DNA of 64,000 nt from a virus: IMG/VR virus record IMGVR_UViG_3300009152_000003, positions 1 to 64,000 of that record, one strand, 5' to 3'. The notes under the pieces are model-generated. The model was not told the DNA's origin. It searched no databases and was given only the letters and a program-made list of their open reading frames with translations. This document shows, piece by piece, positions 23,779-32,609 of this stretch (position 1 is the first letter of the stretch; each line of letters begins with the position of its first letter). The position numbers and the translations under genes are program-made.

Positions 23779-25323
23779 TCACTCGATGTGGATCCTGCCT
23801 CTGCGGCAGCCCTGATCGAGCAGGATCTGCAGGGCGTCGGCGCAGTCGTCGTGAGGGGAGTTGCCGAGGTTCACGACCTCGTCAAACACGACCCGGAAAT
23901 CCCGGTACTTGTTGAAGACGACCTTACCCGTCTCGAACAATCCCATGACGCCGCGAAACCGTGCGAGCTTGTCGCCGCGGACCCCCGTCACCGGTGAGAC
24001 GCGCAGGTTGACCAGGGGCTGAGCAACCAGGCTCGACTCGCGGTGCGCGATCCGCTTGAAGTCGCCCTCGAACGACTGCTGGTACGCGACTGCTTCCGGC
24101 CAGACCGTCACGTCCGAAGCTGTTGGCAGGTAACGCCCATCGGAGTCCTGGTCCAGCAGGTTCCACTCGTGCAGCAACTCGCAGAGGGCCTCGACCTTCT
24201 CGATGTTGCCCATGCTGCGGACCCGCCGCTTGTCGATCACGTAGAACTTGTCGCCATCCAGGCCGCCCAGCATGAAGACCGTGTAGTCGTTGCGCTCCTT
24301 CAGGCCCGAGGAGAGGTCCATGCTCACCCCGATCAGATCGAAGTGCTCTGGGATCGTGCCACGAATGAAGAGCTCCGGCTTGATGCCCAACTCGGTCGAG
24401 CGGACCGCTCGGTTCATGTACTGGTACGCAAACGAGACCCGGTCCGTCTCTTGTACGCCGAGCAGGTATTCGAGCGACCACCATTCCGGCCAGTAGGAGC
24501 GCGGCACCCCCTCGTCGTCGTACAGCAGTGCGCCCTGGACCATGACCTTCCAGCCGTTGCGCTCGATGAAGGTCGTCGCAAAGACGTCATCGAAGTGGAA
24601 ACGGGTGCCCAGAGCGATCGCCCGGGCACCCTGGAACATGGTCGGAACGATCACGCTGTTCCAGTTGGCCTCCATCTCCCGGCGAATCTCGGGGTTGTCG
24701 ATCGACTTCTTGGACTTGATCAAGTCGTCTAGCACAACCAAGTTCGATCGCTTGGAGGTAATTGCGCCGGCCAGGCCTGCGCAGGCCAGGGTGAACGCGT
24801 CCTCACCGCGAACGTCGATGCCGGCGTATTCGAAGTCGATCGACCAGAGCTCATCGCTGGTCTTGGTCTTGGAGAGCCGCACGCAAGGGAAGATCTCCTG
24901 GTAGGTATCCGAGAGGATCGTGTTCTTGATGGCGCCGCTCTTGCCCCGAGCAACATCAACGATGAACGAGACGTAGAGGATCCGCAGCAGCTTCTTAGCC
25001 AGGGTGTGCCGGCCGATGCACCAGGCCAGAAGCAGACCAACCACCGTCGACTTCGCGGATCCCCGCGGGCTGAGCAGGCAAGAGTTGGGCCCAGCGATGT
25101 CGAGCAGGTGCTCATTGCTTTCGCCGGTCACCAGCTCCCGGTGCCACTCGAGCATGTGCGCGGCCGGCGGTTTGCCCATCGCCGCGCAGAAGGCGCCAAA
25201 GTCCTCCCGAGCCTGCTTGACACGCTCGCTGACAGCCTCGACCTCACCCTTGGTCTGCGGGACGCGCCGCGCCGTTAGCCGCCCGGTGCGCTTGTGTGCC
25301 CTGACGAGCGCAAGGTCTGCCAT
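23779..25323 (-). CDS. terL: Terminase large subunit
   Basis: A 514-aa ATPase-nuclease that packages DNA through the portal. Walker A is CLLSPRGSAKST (residues 82-93); Walker B is NLVVLDD (194-200). A coupling motif IALGTRFH follows. The RNase-H-like nuclease domain starts near residue 330 with SMDLSSGLKERNDY and ends with NSPHDDCADALQI, supplying the metal-binding acids. Length is usual for the family. Neighbours are a small-terminase candidate (upstream in transcription) and the portal (downstream). Confidence 0.93.
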   Translation of the reverse strand: MADLALVRAHKRTGRLTARRVPQTKGEVEAVSERVKQAREDFGAFCAAMGKPPAAHMLEWHRELVTGESNEHLLDIAGPNSCLLSPRGSAKSTVVGLLLAWCIGRHTLAKKLLRILYVSFIVDVARGKSGAIKNTILSDTYQEIFPCVRLSKTKTSDELWSIDFEYAGIDVRGEDAFTLACAGLAGAITSKRSNLVVLDDLIKSKKSIDNPEIRREMEANWNSVIVPTMFQGARAIALGTRFHFDDVFATTFIERNGWKVMVQGALLYDDEGVPRSYWPEWWSLEYLLGVQETDRVSFAYQYMNRAVRSTELGIKPELFIRGTIPEHFDLIGVSMDLSSGLKERNDYTVFMLGGLDGDKFYVIDKRRVRSMGNIEKVEALCELLHEWNLLDQDSDGRYLPTASDVTVWPEAVAYQQSFEGDFKRIAHRESSLVAQPLVNLRVSPVTGVRGDKLARFRGVMGLFETGKVVFNKYRDFRVVFDEVVNLGNSPHDDCADALQILLDQGCRRGRIHIE

Positions 25324-25344
25324 AGCAGTCAGCGTAGCCGCGCG

Positions 25345-25875
25345 CTAACGCTCGTCGTTCATCTGGCTCCAGAACGCCTCAAATCCCTGCTCCAGGGCTG
25401 CCTTCATTTCGTCGTTGTCAGCGAACATGTCCTGCTGGATCCGGAGCAGTCGATCGGCCCCGGTCAGCAGCAACCCGCGCCGGTCGACGGTTCGGGTCAT
25501 GCGTTCAACTTCGACCAGGTGCCCGCGCATCTCTTTCGAGAGGGACGCAATGTTGCGGGCCGAATCAGTCGGCCTGGCTGGCCTGGCACTTTCCTGATCG
25601 TGATCGACGATGACATCGGTGTCCCGCAGGGAGGCAATGTCGCTCTCAAGCTTGATGGCCTCAGCCAGCAACATCTTGCGCCGGTCGAGCCGGGGGTAGC
25701 GCTTTTGCAGCCAAGCTTCTAGCTGCAGGAAGTCTCCCTCGTACCCCATCGCCGAGGCGTACATCCAAGTCTGAATCGCCGAATCGCGGCACTCACAGGC
25801 GCCCAGGAACCGCTCCCGTTGGCCGTTACCCAGGGACGAGAGGAACCCGGCGACCTCGGGGTGCTGCTCAGCCAT
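25345..25875 (-). CDS. Terminase small subunit candidate, 176 aa
   Basis: Start MAEQHPEVAGFLSSLGNG, overlapping the 231-aa gene's end by 8 nt. Helical and charged: LEAWLQKRYPRLDRRKMLLA, EAIKLESDIASLRD, MRGHLVEVERMTRTVDRRGL, with a C-terminal AALEQGFEAFWSQMNDER. The size, coiled-coil-like middle and position just before terL fit a small terminase. No clear helix-turn-helix motif visible, so this rests on context. Confidence 0.6.
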   Translation of the reverse strand: MAEQHPEVAGFLSSLGNGQRERFLGACECRDSAIQTWMYASAMGYEGDFLQLEAWLQKRYPRLDRRKMLLAEAIKLESDIASLRDTDVIVDHDQESARPARPTDSARNIASLSKEMRGHLVEVERMTRTVDRRGLLLTGADRLLRIQQDMFADNDEMKAALEQGFEAFWSQMNDER

Positions 25876-26563
25876 AGAACCGCCGGCCGCCTGATGCAAT
25901 CGCGCCACGGGCGTCACGACGTAGGGCCAGGGTCTCTTCTGTTCCCTGCCGCAGTGTCTCGCGCTGCTCCCGTCCGGTCAGGCCGATCTGCCGTTCTTGA
26001 CTGTCGTAGCCGTATTTCTGGGCGTCGGCCGAGTATTTGACGCCTTCCACCTGCCTGTCGGCCGAATACTTAGTGCCCTCCACCTCTTTGTCGTAGCCAT
26101 AACGCGTGACGTCACCCCTCTGCTTATCGAGCTTGATGTCGGCATCGCTTTGCGACTTAATGCGCCGGTCCTCTGCCTCAGAAGCAATGCCTTGTGTGCT
26201 GCGCTGGTAGTCAATTGCCAAGGGGGTCATCGCCTTGGCGTAGCTGACATCAGATTCGCGTTGTGCGGTCGACTTCAAGACGTTATACGCCAGGTCTGCT
26301 CCAGCCGCGCCAACCGTTGGGTTGTCCTTGTTGCTGTCCAACCAACCTTTTGCAGAAGCATTGAAGCTATCGCTCATCCCGTAGAAAGAGCTTGGCGTGT
26401 TGAACGTTTGTCGAGCTTTTTGCTCTTGCTCCACCTTCTGGCGATCTTCTTCGGTGCGCCTGTTGTCGGCGTCCGCGGCCTCCCGCTTTTGCCTTTCAGC
26501 TACGGCTGCCCATTCGGCGGCCTGAGCTCTCGCCGCTTCCCTGCGCTTAGATGCTGCTGACAT
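25868..26563 (-). CDS. Coiled-coil internal virion protein candidate, 231 aa
   Basis: Starts MSAASKRREAARAQAAEWAA with a long charged helix. Residues 145-200 carry an approximately 11-residue repeat built on Y-G-Y-D / Y-S-A-D (TRYGYDKEVEGTKYSADRQV, EGVKYSADAQKYGYDSQ). Such YxxD repeats are frequent in phage internal virion proteins. No membrane segment. Part of the ejection-type cluster. Confidence 0.55.
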   Translation of the reverse strand: MSAASKRREAARAQAAEWAAVAERQKREAADADNRRTEEDRQKVEQEQKARQTFNTPSSFYGMSDSFNASAKGWLDSNKDNPTVGAAGADLAYNVLKSTAQRESDVSYAKAMTPLAIDYQRSTQGIASEAEDRRIKSQSDADIKLDKQRGDVTRYGYDKEVEGTKYSADRQVEGVKYSADAQKYGYDSQERQIGLTGREQRETLRQGTEETLALRRDARGAIASGGRRFYG

Positions 26564-26565
26564 GG

Positions 26566-27324
26566 CTAAATGCGGCTCGCGAGGTAGGCCAGACCAAGAC
26601 CCTTGACGAGGTCAAAGCCTTGCCGGATGGGACTGGGCTTGCTGGACTGCATGATCCGTTCAGCTGCCGCAAGATAGTCCTGCCTCCCGGTTCTTTCGCT
26701 GCTGAGAATTTGATTCAGGGCCGAGTTGTTGGGGTCCGAGCCAACAAGCATCCCAAGCTGCGCAGTCTCGCCGCCCAACAACCCCTGCTGCAGTCTGAAC
26801 GTATTGTCGAACAGTTGCCCCCGGGCGCGGCCCTGGATCTCCGCCAACGCTTCGGCTTCGGTGATTCGGTGCTGGCTCGTCCTGTCCAGCTTTCGAATGT
26901 CGTCGCTGGTCGTCGAGGTGTAGAGCTGGCCAGCAAATCCGGCCTGGGCGCCGATCTTTCTGATGTCGTTGCCGGTCGTCGTGGTATCAAGCTGGCCAGC
27001 AAGGTTCGTTTTGTGGGTCTCGCCGGTCATGGTCCTGCGATTCTCAGCGTCCAGCCCGGGCTGCGTGGCTGCGCTGACGGCTGCTGCCTGTCCAGGCAGT
27101 CGCTCCAGTGACCGGTCCAGGCGATCGTATCGCTCGTTTTCGCTCTGCTGACTCCGCTGCTCCTGCCGCTCTTGCTCCTTAGCGACCCTGCGTTCCCGCT
27201 GGGTCTCGCGTTCCCGCCCTGCCTGCCCAAAGGCGTCGCTGATCCTGCTCACCCTGCCAGCGGCGCGTTCGGCAGTGTTGGCTAGTCCCCTTCCCAGGTC
27301 AACTATCGGTAGCTGGAAAGGCAT
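26566..27324 (-). CDS. Virion-module protein with duplicated segment, 252 aa
   Basis: MPFQLPIVDLGRGLANTAER then a Glu/Arg/Gln-rich helix (RERRVAKEQERQEQRSQQSE). An internal duplication is seen: AGQLDTTTTGNDIRKI and AGQLYTSTTSDDIRKL. It ends RQGFDLVKGLGLAYLASRI. A TAGAAT box is 22 nt upstream. Likely internal virion protein; family unknown. Confidence 0.5.
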   Translation of the reverse strand: MPFQLPIVDLGRGLANTAERAAGRVSRISDAFGQAGRERETQRERRVAKEQERQEQRSQQSENERYDRLDRSLERLPGQAAAVSAATQPGLDAENRRTMTGETHKTNLAGQLDTTTTGNDIRKIGAQAGFAGQLYTSTTSDDIRKLDRTSQHRITEAEALAEIQGRARGQLFDNTFRLQQGLLGGETAQLGMLVGSDPNNSALNQILSSERTGRQDYLAAAERIMQSSKPSPIRQGFDLVKGLGLAYLASRI

Positions 27325-27345
27325 GACATCGACATCCTGTGGGCC

Positions 27346-27353
27346 GATTCTAG
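27346..27353 (-). promoter_or_regulatory. Late promoter-like box CTAGAATC
   Basis: CTAGAATC on the minus strand, 22 nt upstream of the 252-aa gene, between it and the 167-aa gene. Confidence 0.6.
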
Positions 27354-27383
27354 GCGACGTCCGTAAGCCGTATCAGGCGTGGG

Positions 27384-27887
27384 CTATTGGCCCAGGAGGG
27401 TGATGCCCATCTCCGTGGCGCCCCTGGCTCTCGCTGACCAGGGGTCAAGGAGTGTGCGCGTCTGATTCAGCCCGGCCACAGTGCCATTGACCCCCTGAAG
27501 GATCTCCTGCGATGTCCTTGGTGCGGCGGCGCCCATGAGCTTGGACACGAAGTCCGCGGAGCCAGCAAAGCGATCGCCCGAGCCTCCCGCAATCCCCTGG
27601 GCCGCAATATCAAACAGGCCTGTTCGTAAGGCATTTTTTGTCTCCAGCCTGGTCTTAAGGGTGAGATAGTCTCGCTCGCCTTGCCTGGCTGCTTCTTCGC
27701 GGGCGAGCATGCTGCTGCCCTGGAGCCGAGTCGTATCGAGGAGGTTCTTGGCGTTGATTTCAGCCAGGCGACGTGCACTCTCGCGTTCAGCGTCACTGTT
27801 TGAGCGTTGCTGAAACGTGGTGTCCCCAAACGGCCTTGGCGCGTTGGCAAGCAGGTCGCCAAATGACGAGGGGCTGAGGACAACCAT
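27384..27887 (-). CDS. Hypothetical virion-module protein, 167 aa
   Basis: MVVLSPSSFGDLLANAPRPF, followed by RFGDT-type and Ala/Arg-rich helix segments (AREEAARQGERDYLTLKTRL) and a Thr/Gly tail. The start PFGDTTFQQ resembles the N-terminus of the 103-aa gene at 29538 (VFGDTRFSD), suggesting related short proteins. Shares a base with the upstream gene's stop. Confidence 0.5.
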   Translation of the reverse strand: MVVLSPSSFGDLLANAPRPFGDTTFQQRSNSDAERESARRLAEINAKNLLDTTRLQGSSMLAREEAARQGERDYLTLKTRLETKNALRTGLFDIAAQGIAGGSGDRFAGSADFVSKLMGAAAPRTSQEILQGVNGTVAGLNQTRTLLDPWSARARGATEMGITLLGQ

Positions 27888-28636
27888 CAGCCCAGACCTC
27901 GTCCAGCGATCGCCCCCAGCATGCTGGTGAAATTGGGATCCCGATAGGCGCCCGGTACGCCCTGAGCGCCCTGGAAGAGCGCTTGGGCGTACAGCTGCCT
28001 GGCCTGCAGGTCAGCGGCAAGTTGAGCCTCCCGTTGATTGTTTTCCGACTGGGCACGCATGGCTGCTTGCTGCAGCGGCAGGGCCTTCCAGCCAGCCTGA
28101 GTCTGTGCGTCCGCCATCGACTCGTAGCGCCGCCGGTTGGCGTCGATCTCCTTGGTCACGGGGTCGTTGAATATGCCCGAGACAGCGTCGAAGGCGTTCC
28201 GGCCGGCGCTGCCACCGAGGCCAGTACCCAGGGCACCACCGATGCCAGCGCCGATCGCTCCGCCAAGGCCGGGGATCGGGATCAGTGCTTGTCCGATGGC
28301 GCCACCGGCCATCATGCCCAGTGCGCCACCACCCGCCGCTCCGAGCCCGCCGCTCAGGTTGCCGCCGGGATTCGTGGGGTCGGCGCCCAGCTGTTCCATG
28401 GCGCCGATGGCAACGGGAACCCCAGCCAAGAGAGCGCCACCAAGTCTGCCGCGAGGGCTCTTCAGGAAGCTGAGAATATCGCCAGCAAAGCGCATCTTGT
28501 CACCGTTGCTGTTCGGGGGATTGTTCGGTCCGGAGCTCGCAGAGCCGGGAGCCGACGGAATGTCGTACGACTGGTCAGCCCTTGACAAGCCGTAATGCAG
28601 GTACGGGTCGGGGCCTCCCGGGTAGTAATTCGCCAC
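27887..28636 (-). CDS. Gly-rich membrane-type ejection protein candidate, 249 aa
   Basis: The middle (about residues 65-155) is a run of Gly/Ala/Leu-rich hydrophobic segments (GGALLAGVPVAIGAMEQLGA, LGMMAGGAIGQALIPIPGLG) resembling glycine-zipper membrane inserts. The ends are polar and helical (ANRRRYESMADAQTQAGWKA). Glycine-zipper proteins in phage head clusters are often ejected to cross the host membrane. A TTAGAATC box is 27 nt upstream. Confidence 0.55.
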   Translation of the reverse strand: MANYYPGGPDPYLHYGLSRADQSYDIPSAPGSASSGPNNPPNSNGDKMRFAGDILSFLKSPRGRLGGALLAGVPVAIGAMEQLGADPTNPGGNLSGGLGAAGGGALGMMAGGAIGQALIPIPGLGGAIGAGIGGALGTGLGGSAGRNAFDAVSGIFNDPVTKEIDANRRRYESMADAQTQAGWKALPLQQAAMRAQSENNQREAQLAADLQARQLYAQALFQGAQGVPGAYRDPNFTSMLGAIAGRGLG

Positions 28637-28662
28637 GTTCGCTCCAGGAGACCCTTTTGCTC

Positions 28663-28670
28663 GATTCTAA
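28663..28670 (-). promoter_or_regulatory. Late promoter-like box TTAGAATC
   Basis: TTAGAATC on the minus strand, 27 nt before the 249-aa gene. It overlaps the TAG stop of the CysH-like gene. Confidence 0.55.
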
Positions 28671-29536
28671 GCAGTCAATCCGACAGCCTCGTCAAGCATG
28701 TACCTCGGTCGAGTCGGCTCCGTCCAGGGCAGGACCTCGCTGCAATTCACGACCTGGGCATCGAGCTTGGGGCAGTAGACAAACCGCGAAGCGCCCGGCC
28801 GGGGGTCGATACACGCCGTGCAGGTGAGGACGTAGTCAGAGTTGTGCTGCCGGTCCGGCCACTCGACAGGATGCCCGTGTTGCGGGTCGATGGCGCCGTA
28901 CCTCTCCCGGTCGTACGGCACGTCAAACTCCTCGATGTAGCGCCAGATGTCCGCGTGGCTCCAGTGCCGCAAGGGGAACAGCGCCAGGGCCCCATCGACC
29001 CGCATGGCCGCGTCGGCACCAGTGCCAGCCGCACCGCCCAGGACGATGTCACTGTCGCAGCCCTTGTGCCCGACCCAGAAGGCCTGAAACGGCGTGTGCA
29101 TTTCCAGCCGCTCCTGTTTCGGGCGGCGAGCCATGTCAACTGCACAGGCCCAGGGTTCTTCGGGGCCGCTGGAGGGGCCTTCGCCGCGGTGCGTGATCCC
29201 TGTGGGGCACGAGAAGTTGCCAGCGTCGAGCGTGTAGACGTTCTGCAGCTCGAACTCATTGCCGGTCACCTGAAAAGCCACCATGGCTGGGTGCCACGAG
29301 ATCACCTGCAGCCCCCAATCTCGGATCAGCTGGTCGTGAAACGAGTACCGCCGTGGCTGCCAGGGCTCACGAAAGAGAATCAGCGGCAGCTGCAAGCCGG
29401 CTTCGCGCAGCAGATGCAGCAGCACCATCGAGTCCTTGCCGCCGGACCAGAGGATTGCGCTCAGCGGAGCCTGACGGGCCCAGCGCTCAATCGACTTCCT
29501 GGTATCCGCCAGGAGGGGCCAAGACTCTTCCCTCAT
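28667..29536 (-). CDS. cysH: PAPS reductase family protein (CysH-like)
   Basis: A 289-aa protein with the start at MREESWPLL, 1 nt after the preceding stop. PP-loop SGGKDSMVLLHL (residues 31-42) binds the nucleotide. LFPLRHWSHADIWRYIEEFD is the family signature (P-x-x-x-[WS]-x-x-x-D-[IV]-W). A late LTCTACIDPRPGASR and two further Cys could bind a metal or serve in catalysis. Cellular CysH reduces (P)APS to sulfite. Related phage proteins are common auxiliary genes, but some family members modify nucleic acids instead. Lies inside the ejection-protein cluster, so late expression is expected. Confidence 0.8.
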   Translation of the reverse strand: MREESWPLLADTRKSIERWARQAPLSAILWSGGKDSMVLLHLLREAGLQLPLILFREPWQPRRYSFHDQLIRDWGLQVISWHPAMVAFQVTGNEFELQNVYTLDAGNFSCPTGITHRGEGPSSGPEEPWACAVDMARRPKQERLEMHTPFQAFWVGHKGCDSDIVLGGAAGTGADAAMRVDGALALFPLRHWSHADIWRYIEEFDVPYDRERYGAIDPQHGHPVEWPDRQHNSDYVLTCTACIDPRPGASRFVYCPKLDAQVVNCSEVLPWTEPTRPRYMLDEAVGLTA

Positions 29537-29537
29537 T

Positions 29538-29849
29538 TCAGATGAGGGCAATGCCTGCTGTGACGGCCGCTCCAACGCCCGTCGAGACGGCAGCCCCGGC
29601 GGCGGTCTTGACCAGGTCCATACCCAGGTTGGACTGCTTCGGAGCCTGCTGCTGATAAGACTGTTGCCCCTGCTGCTGCGCCTGCAGCTTCCGCTTCCCC
29701 GCTATTTCGTAGGCCTTGACGCGGCCATCGTTCTTGATCTTTTCAATTTGGTAAGCGTTGTCGAGGTCGTCCTGATCTTGCTGGGCGTCGCTGAACCTCG
29801 TGTCTCCAAAGACCTTGGAGGCTCCGCTCGGTGCAAATGGATCAAACAT
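29538..29849 (-). CDS. Small protein with C-terminal hydrophobic helix, 103 aa
   Basis: MFDPFAPSGASKVFGDTRFS then a charged helix, a Gln-rich stretch (QAQQQGQQSYQQQ) and a hydrophobic C-terminus (LVKTAAGAAVSTGVGAAVTA). May insert in a membrane. The pattern VFGDTRFSD recalls the 167-aa gene's start. Likely ejection-cluster protein. Confidence 0.5.
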   Translation of the reverse strand: MFDPFAPSGASKVFGDTRFSDAQQDQDDLDNAYQIEKIKNDGRVKAYEIAGKRKLQAQQQGQQSYQQQAPKQSNLGMDLVKTAAGAAVSTGVGAAVTAGIALI

Positions 29850-29852
29850 GAC

Positions 29853-30209
29853 TCAACCGAGGAGGGAACCTTTCATTGAGAACCCCGTCTTCCACGCGGT
29901 CTCCATTGGGTTGGACGCGGTCTTCGGCTGAAACAGTGACCCAATACCTCGGCCAAGGGCACCACCCACTGCATCGCCAATGACGCCACCGGTCTGTTGA
30001 GCCAGTGACGACCAGGGCCCCTGGCTGCTGCCCTTGCCCGGGCTGGGAGCCGTATTGGCATTCCCTTGGCCAATTGCGCTGTACATCGCGGCAGCTTTGT
30101 CGACCCGCTGACCGTCCTCTGCGACGCGGCGCTGGGTCTGCGCCCGCTGCAGCGCCTGCAGGCGGTTGCCGAATGGACTCTCGCTGTAGATGGAGGAGCT
30201 ACTGGCCAA
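29853..30209 (-). CDS. Small virion-module protein, 118 aa
   Basis: MASSSSIYSESPFGNRLQAL with Gln/Arg-rich helix, a Ser/Pro linker and a Gly-rich segment (GGVIGDAVGGALGRGIGSLF) of the same zipper type as the 249-aa gene. A TAGACT box lies 26 nt upstream. Confidence 0.5.
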   Translation of the reverse strand: MASSSSIYSESPFGNRLQALQRAQTQRRVAEDGQRVDKAAAMYSAIGQGNANTAPSPGKGSSQGPWSSLAQQTGGVIGDAVGGALGRGIGSLFQPKTASNPMETAWKTGFSMKGSLLG

Positions 30210-30234
30210 CTGGCTTGCACCATGCCTGCCCAGG

Positions 30235-30242
30235 CAGTCTAG
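30235..30242 (-). promoter_or_regulatory. Late promoter-like box CTAGACTG
   Basis: CTAGACTG on the minus strand, 26 nt before the 118-aa gene, overlapping the TAG stop of the 494-aa gene. Has C at the fifth core position where most have A. Confidence 0.45.
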
Positions 30243-31723
30243 GGGAGATCAGGTCGCTGGCCCGTGGCTGGAGCGATCAGTGCCGCTGCCCGGCGCGCTT
30301 CCTCTTCTTCCTGGCGATTTTGCTCCAGGTTGTTGGCCCGGCGGATCTGCTCCAGCAGCATGGCGCCCGCGCCGGTAATGCCCAATCCTGCCGAAGCACC
30401 CAGAACCGCCCCCTTGAGCAAGGGGAGCTCTACCTTGTCGAGCTGGGCCGCGTGTGCCCGGGCTGCCTCGTTGTGGATCTGCGTGGCTTCTTCGATCGTG
30501 AACTTGCCATTCAGTGGCCCGAAGACCCCGACCTCCTGTCCGTCCCTCTTCCCGCCGCTGACTCGGGCTCGATCGGTCCCCGTGCCATGGCGCTTGGCGT
30601 CCGCAAGGAGGCTGCGTGCTTGCTTGAGTCGCTCCTTGGTGCCAAGGATTTCGTCTTTCTCAAAAGGATCGAGTGCGCCTCTGGCATTCAGCCGACTGAA
30701 CTCTCCCTTTGCGGCAACCCCGCGGCCTGCCATCCGGATCCCCTCTCGCATGCCGGCAATCCCGCCAATAACCGGCAACAGGCCGGTCAGAAGTGGGATT
30801 GACTTGCCGACGAAGTTGACTTCCGGGCCATTGACTCCCTCCGGAGTGAACTTGATCATCGACTTGTCCCCGTGCAGGAACGCTTTGTACGACTCGTATT
30901 CACCCCTGGAGATGTCCGGTCGCTCTTGGACGAACTCGTCGTACGGCAGCAGGGAGCCGGTACGGCCGACTGCGCGCATGGCAGCCTCCGCCAGGGGGTC
31001 GGAGCTCTGCCGCTTGTCCTCTTCGCTTGGCAGCACGGCCGAATAGCCGGGTTGGCGGAACAGGGTCCCGGTCGCGGCAGAGGCACCCAGGATGATCGGA
31101 AACGCCGCCGCAAAGCGCAGGTGATTCCGTGACATTGGGGCGCCTGGAGGCGCGTCAAACCTGTTTTCCCTGAGCGGCTCCCTGATGTCCTCGATGGACC
31201 CGTGGATCGCCATCCGGCCGCCGAGGTTGGATGCAGCCTCGTAGGCGTTGAGGAACCACCAGATGTTCTGGAGCCCCTGGGTCGTCACATCCTTGGCGGC
31301 CAGACCAGCAATCTGGGCAGCTTGGCGGCCGATGGTGCCGGCCCTCCCGGGCGTGCGGGGCATGCCGCTCAGCTCGGGGTACTGCCCGATCCGCGTCGTG
31401 CGCTCCCTGACTTCGGGCTCCCGAACTCGCAGCTCGTCGAACTCGTTGTTGATCTCGTCCCCGTAGCCGCCGACCGCGATCTTCTTGCCGCGGACGTCAA
31501 ACTCAAAGCGTGGGGCCACCTGCCGCGCGGCATCGATCAGGCTCGACTGGCTCAGCAACCACGCCAGGGGGTTGGCATCGGAGCGATGTTGCGTGGGGTG
31601 CTGGTTGCCGGAGCGGAAGTCCGGGACGCTGGAATAGGCCCGCCCAAACACCTGGGCAGCTTCATCGAGTCGGGGGCGCAGGTTCTCCCAGCTCCAGCGA
31701 TTACCTGGCATGCCGCCAGCCAT
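30239..31723 (-). CDS. Large virion/ejection protein candidate, 494 aa
   Basis: MAGGMPGNRWSWENLRPRLD start. It contains hydrophobic Gly/Ala segments (FAAAFPIILGASAATGTLF, about residue 205; LTGLLPVIGGIAGMREGI, about 305; VELPLLKGAVLGASAGLGIT, about 435) separated by charged helices. The C-terminus is Glu/Arg-rich. This arrangement is usual for inner-core proteins ejected into the host envelope. No lytic domain motif recognised. Shares one base with the upstream 182-aa gene's stop. Confidence 0.5.
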   Translation of the reverse strand: MAGGMPGNRWSWENLRPRLDEAAQVFGRAYSSVPDFRSGNQHPTQHRSDANPLAWLLSQSSLIDAARQVAPRFEFDVRGKKIAVGGYGDEINNEFDELRVREPEVRERTTRIGQYPELSGMPRTPGRAGTIGRQAAQIAGLAAKDVTTQGLQNIWWFLNAYEAASNLGGRMAIHGSIEDIREPLRENRFDAPPGAPMSRNHLRFAAAFPIILGASAATGTLFRQPGYSAVLPSEEDKRQSSDPLAEAAMRAVGRTGSLLPYDEFVQERPDISRGEYESYKAFLHGDKSMIKFTPEGVNGPEVNFVGKSIPLLTGLLPVIGGIAGMREGIRMAGRGVAAKGEFSRLNARGALDPFEKDEILGTKERLKQARSLLADAKRHGTGTDRARVSGGKRDGQEVGVFGPLNGKFTIEEATQIHNEAARAHAAQLDKVELPLLKGAVLGASAGLGITGAGAMLLEQIRRANNLEQNRQEEEEARRAAALIAPATGQRPDLP

Positions 31724-32271
31724 CAGACCATGCCTCCTTCCATGCCACCGCCAAGGAATGGCAGTTGCATCCCGGGCGGGAACATGTAGCCGCGGATCCC
31801 GGCAGCGACCAGGGCCTCCCGGCGGATCTCTTCGTCACGAGCGGCCAACTCGTCACGCTGCTCATCGCTCATGCGCTTTTCGAAGTCCTCGTAGGCGCTG
31901 GTCGCAAACGGCCTGGGCACAAAGCCATATCCAAGCAGTTCGGTACCCATTTCTGAGGCACCCTTGATCCCTGCGGCCATCTCATGGCCAAGGGGAGCCC
32001 CCATGCGGCGAGCGCCGCCAACAACGCCATGGCCAAATCCACGGCCCAGGGTCTGCAGCATCAGGCCGCCGGCCAAGTCTTCTGCGCCGGCTCCGAAGCG
32101 AGTCAGGTTGTCAGTCCCCTCCGGTTGGTTCATGGCCGTCATGCCAGCAAAGGCCACGTTGGGCACGACGCTCATCATCCACTCCGCCCCGGACTGGGGG
32201 AGGACCGCCCTACCGACGCGGCTCCCGGCCAATCCCCTAAGACCTTGCAGTGCTTGAGCGGCGAATCTCAT
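31723..32271 (-). CDS. Virion-module protein, 182 aa
   Basis: MRFAAQALQGLRGLAGSRVG with hydrophobic Gly/Met-rich segments, then a charged helix (FEKRMSDEQRDELAARDEEI) and a short Gly-rich end. Same style as neighbouring ejection-type proteins. No family recognised. Confidence 0.5.
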   Translation of the reverse strand: MRFAAQALQGLRGLAGSRVGRAVLPQSGAEWMMSVVPNVAFAGMTAMNQPEGTDNLTRFGAGAEDLAGGLMLQTLGRGFGHGVVGGARRMGAPLGHEMAAGIKGASEMGTELLGYGFVPRPFATSAYEDFEKRMSDEQRDELAARDEEIRREALVAAGIRGYMFPPGMQLPFLGGGMEGGMV

Positions 32272-32276
32272 GGGGA

Positions 32277-32555
32277 TTAGGCGAGGGAGCTTGCAGGGTG
32301 AGCCAGCCCGGCGTTGACGTCGAACGCCTGCAGGCGTGCCGTGTAGTCGTCAAAGTGGTTGCGGTACCGGTTGGACGCGTCCGCAAATTCCCCTTGCTGG
32401 CCAACCTTCCCAAAGTTGCTGGAAGCCGACTTGACGGGGGTGCCTTCAACAGAGGTCATCGCAACGTCACCCTTGCGCTCCTCTTCGAGGCTGGCGGCGT
32501 TGAGGGCCGCCACGAGTTGATCGCCTGCAAAGCGATTGCGGGTAGAGCTCCTCAC
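32277..32555 (-). CDS. Small hypothetical protein, 92 aa
   Basis: GTG start, MRSSTRNRFAGDQLVAALNA, preceded by CAGAGGAGGACC, a strong ribosome site. Helical and charged (ASLEEERKGDVAMTSVEGTP). A TAGCAT box lies 21 nt upstream. Confidence 0.5.
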   Translation of the reverse strand: MRSSTRNRFAGDQLVAALNAASLEEERKGDVAMTSVEGTPVKSASSNFGKVGQQGEFADASNRYRNHFDDYTARLQAFDVNAGLAHPASSLA

Positions 32556-32575
32556 GGCTGGTCCTCCTCTGGGGT

Positions 32576-32583
32576 CATGCTAG
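32576..32583 (-). promoter_or_regulatory. Late promoter-like box CTAGCATG
   Basis: CTAGCATG on the minus strand, 21 nt before the 92-aa gene, in the gap after the 1115-aa gene. Confidence 0.55.
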
Positions 32584-32609
32584 GCGGGGCGAGACTGAGT
32601 CCCGGCCGA

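Noticed and set aside
28663-28700. Classical sigma-70 promoter TTGACG...TAGAAT
   Set aside because: The spacer would be about 20 nt and no comparable -35 occurs at the other TAGNAT boxes, so I do not treat it as a normal host promoter.
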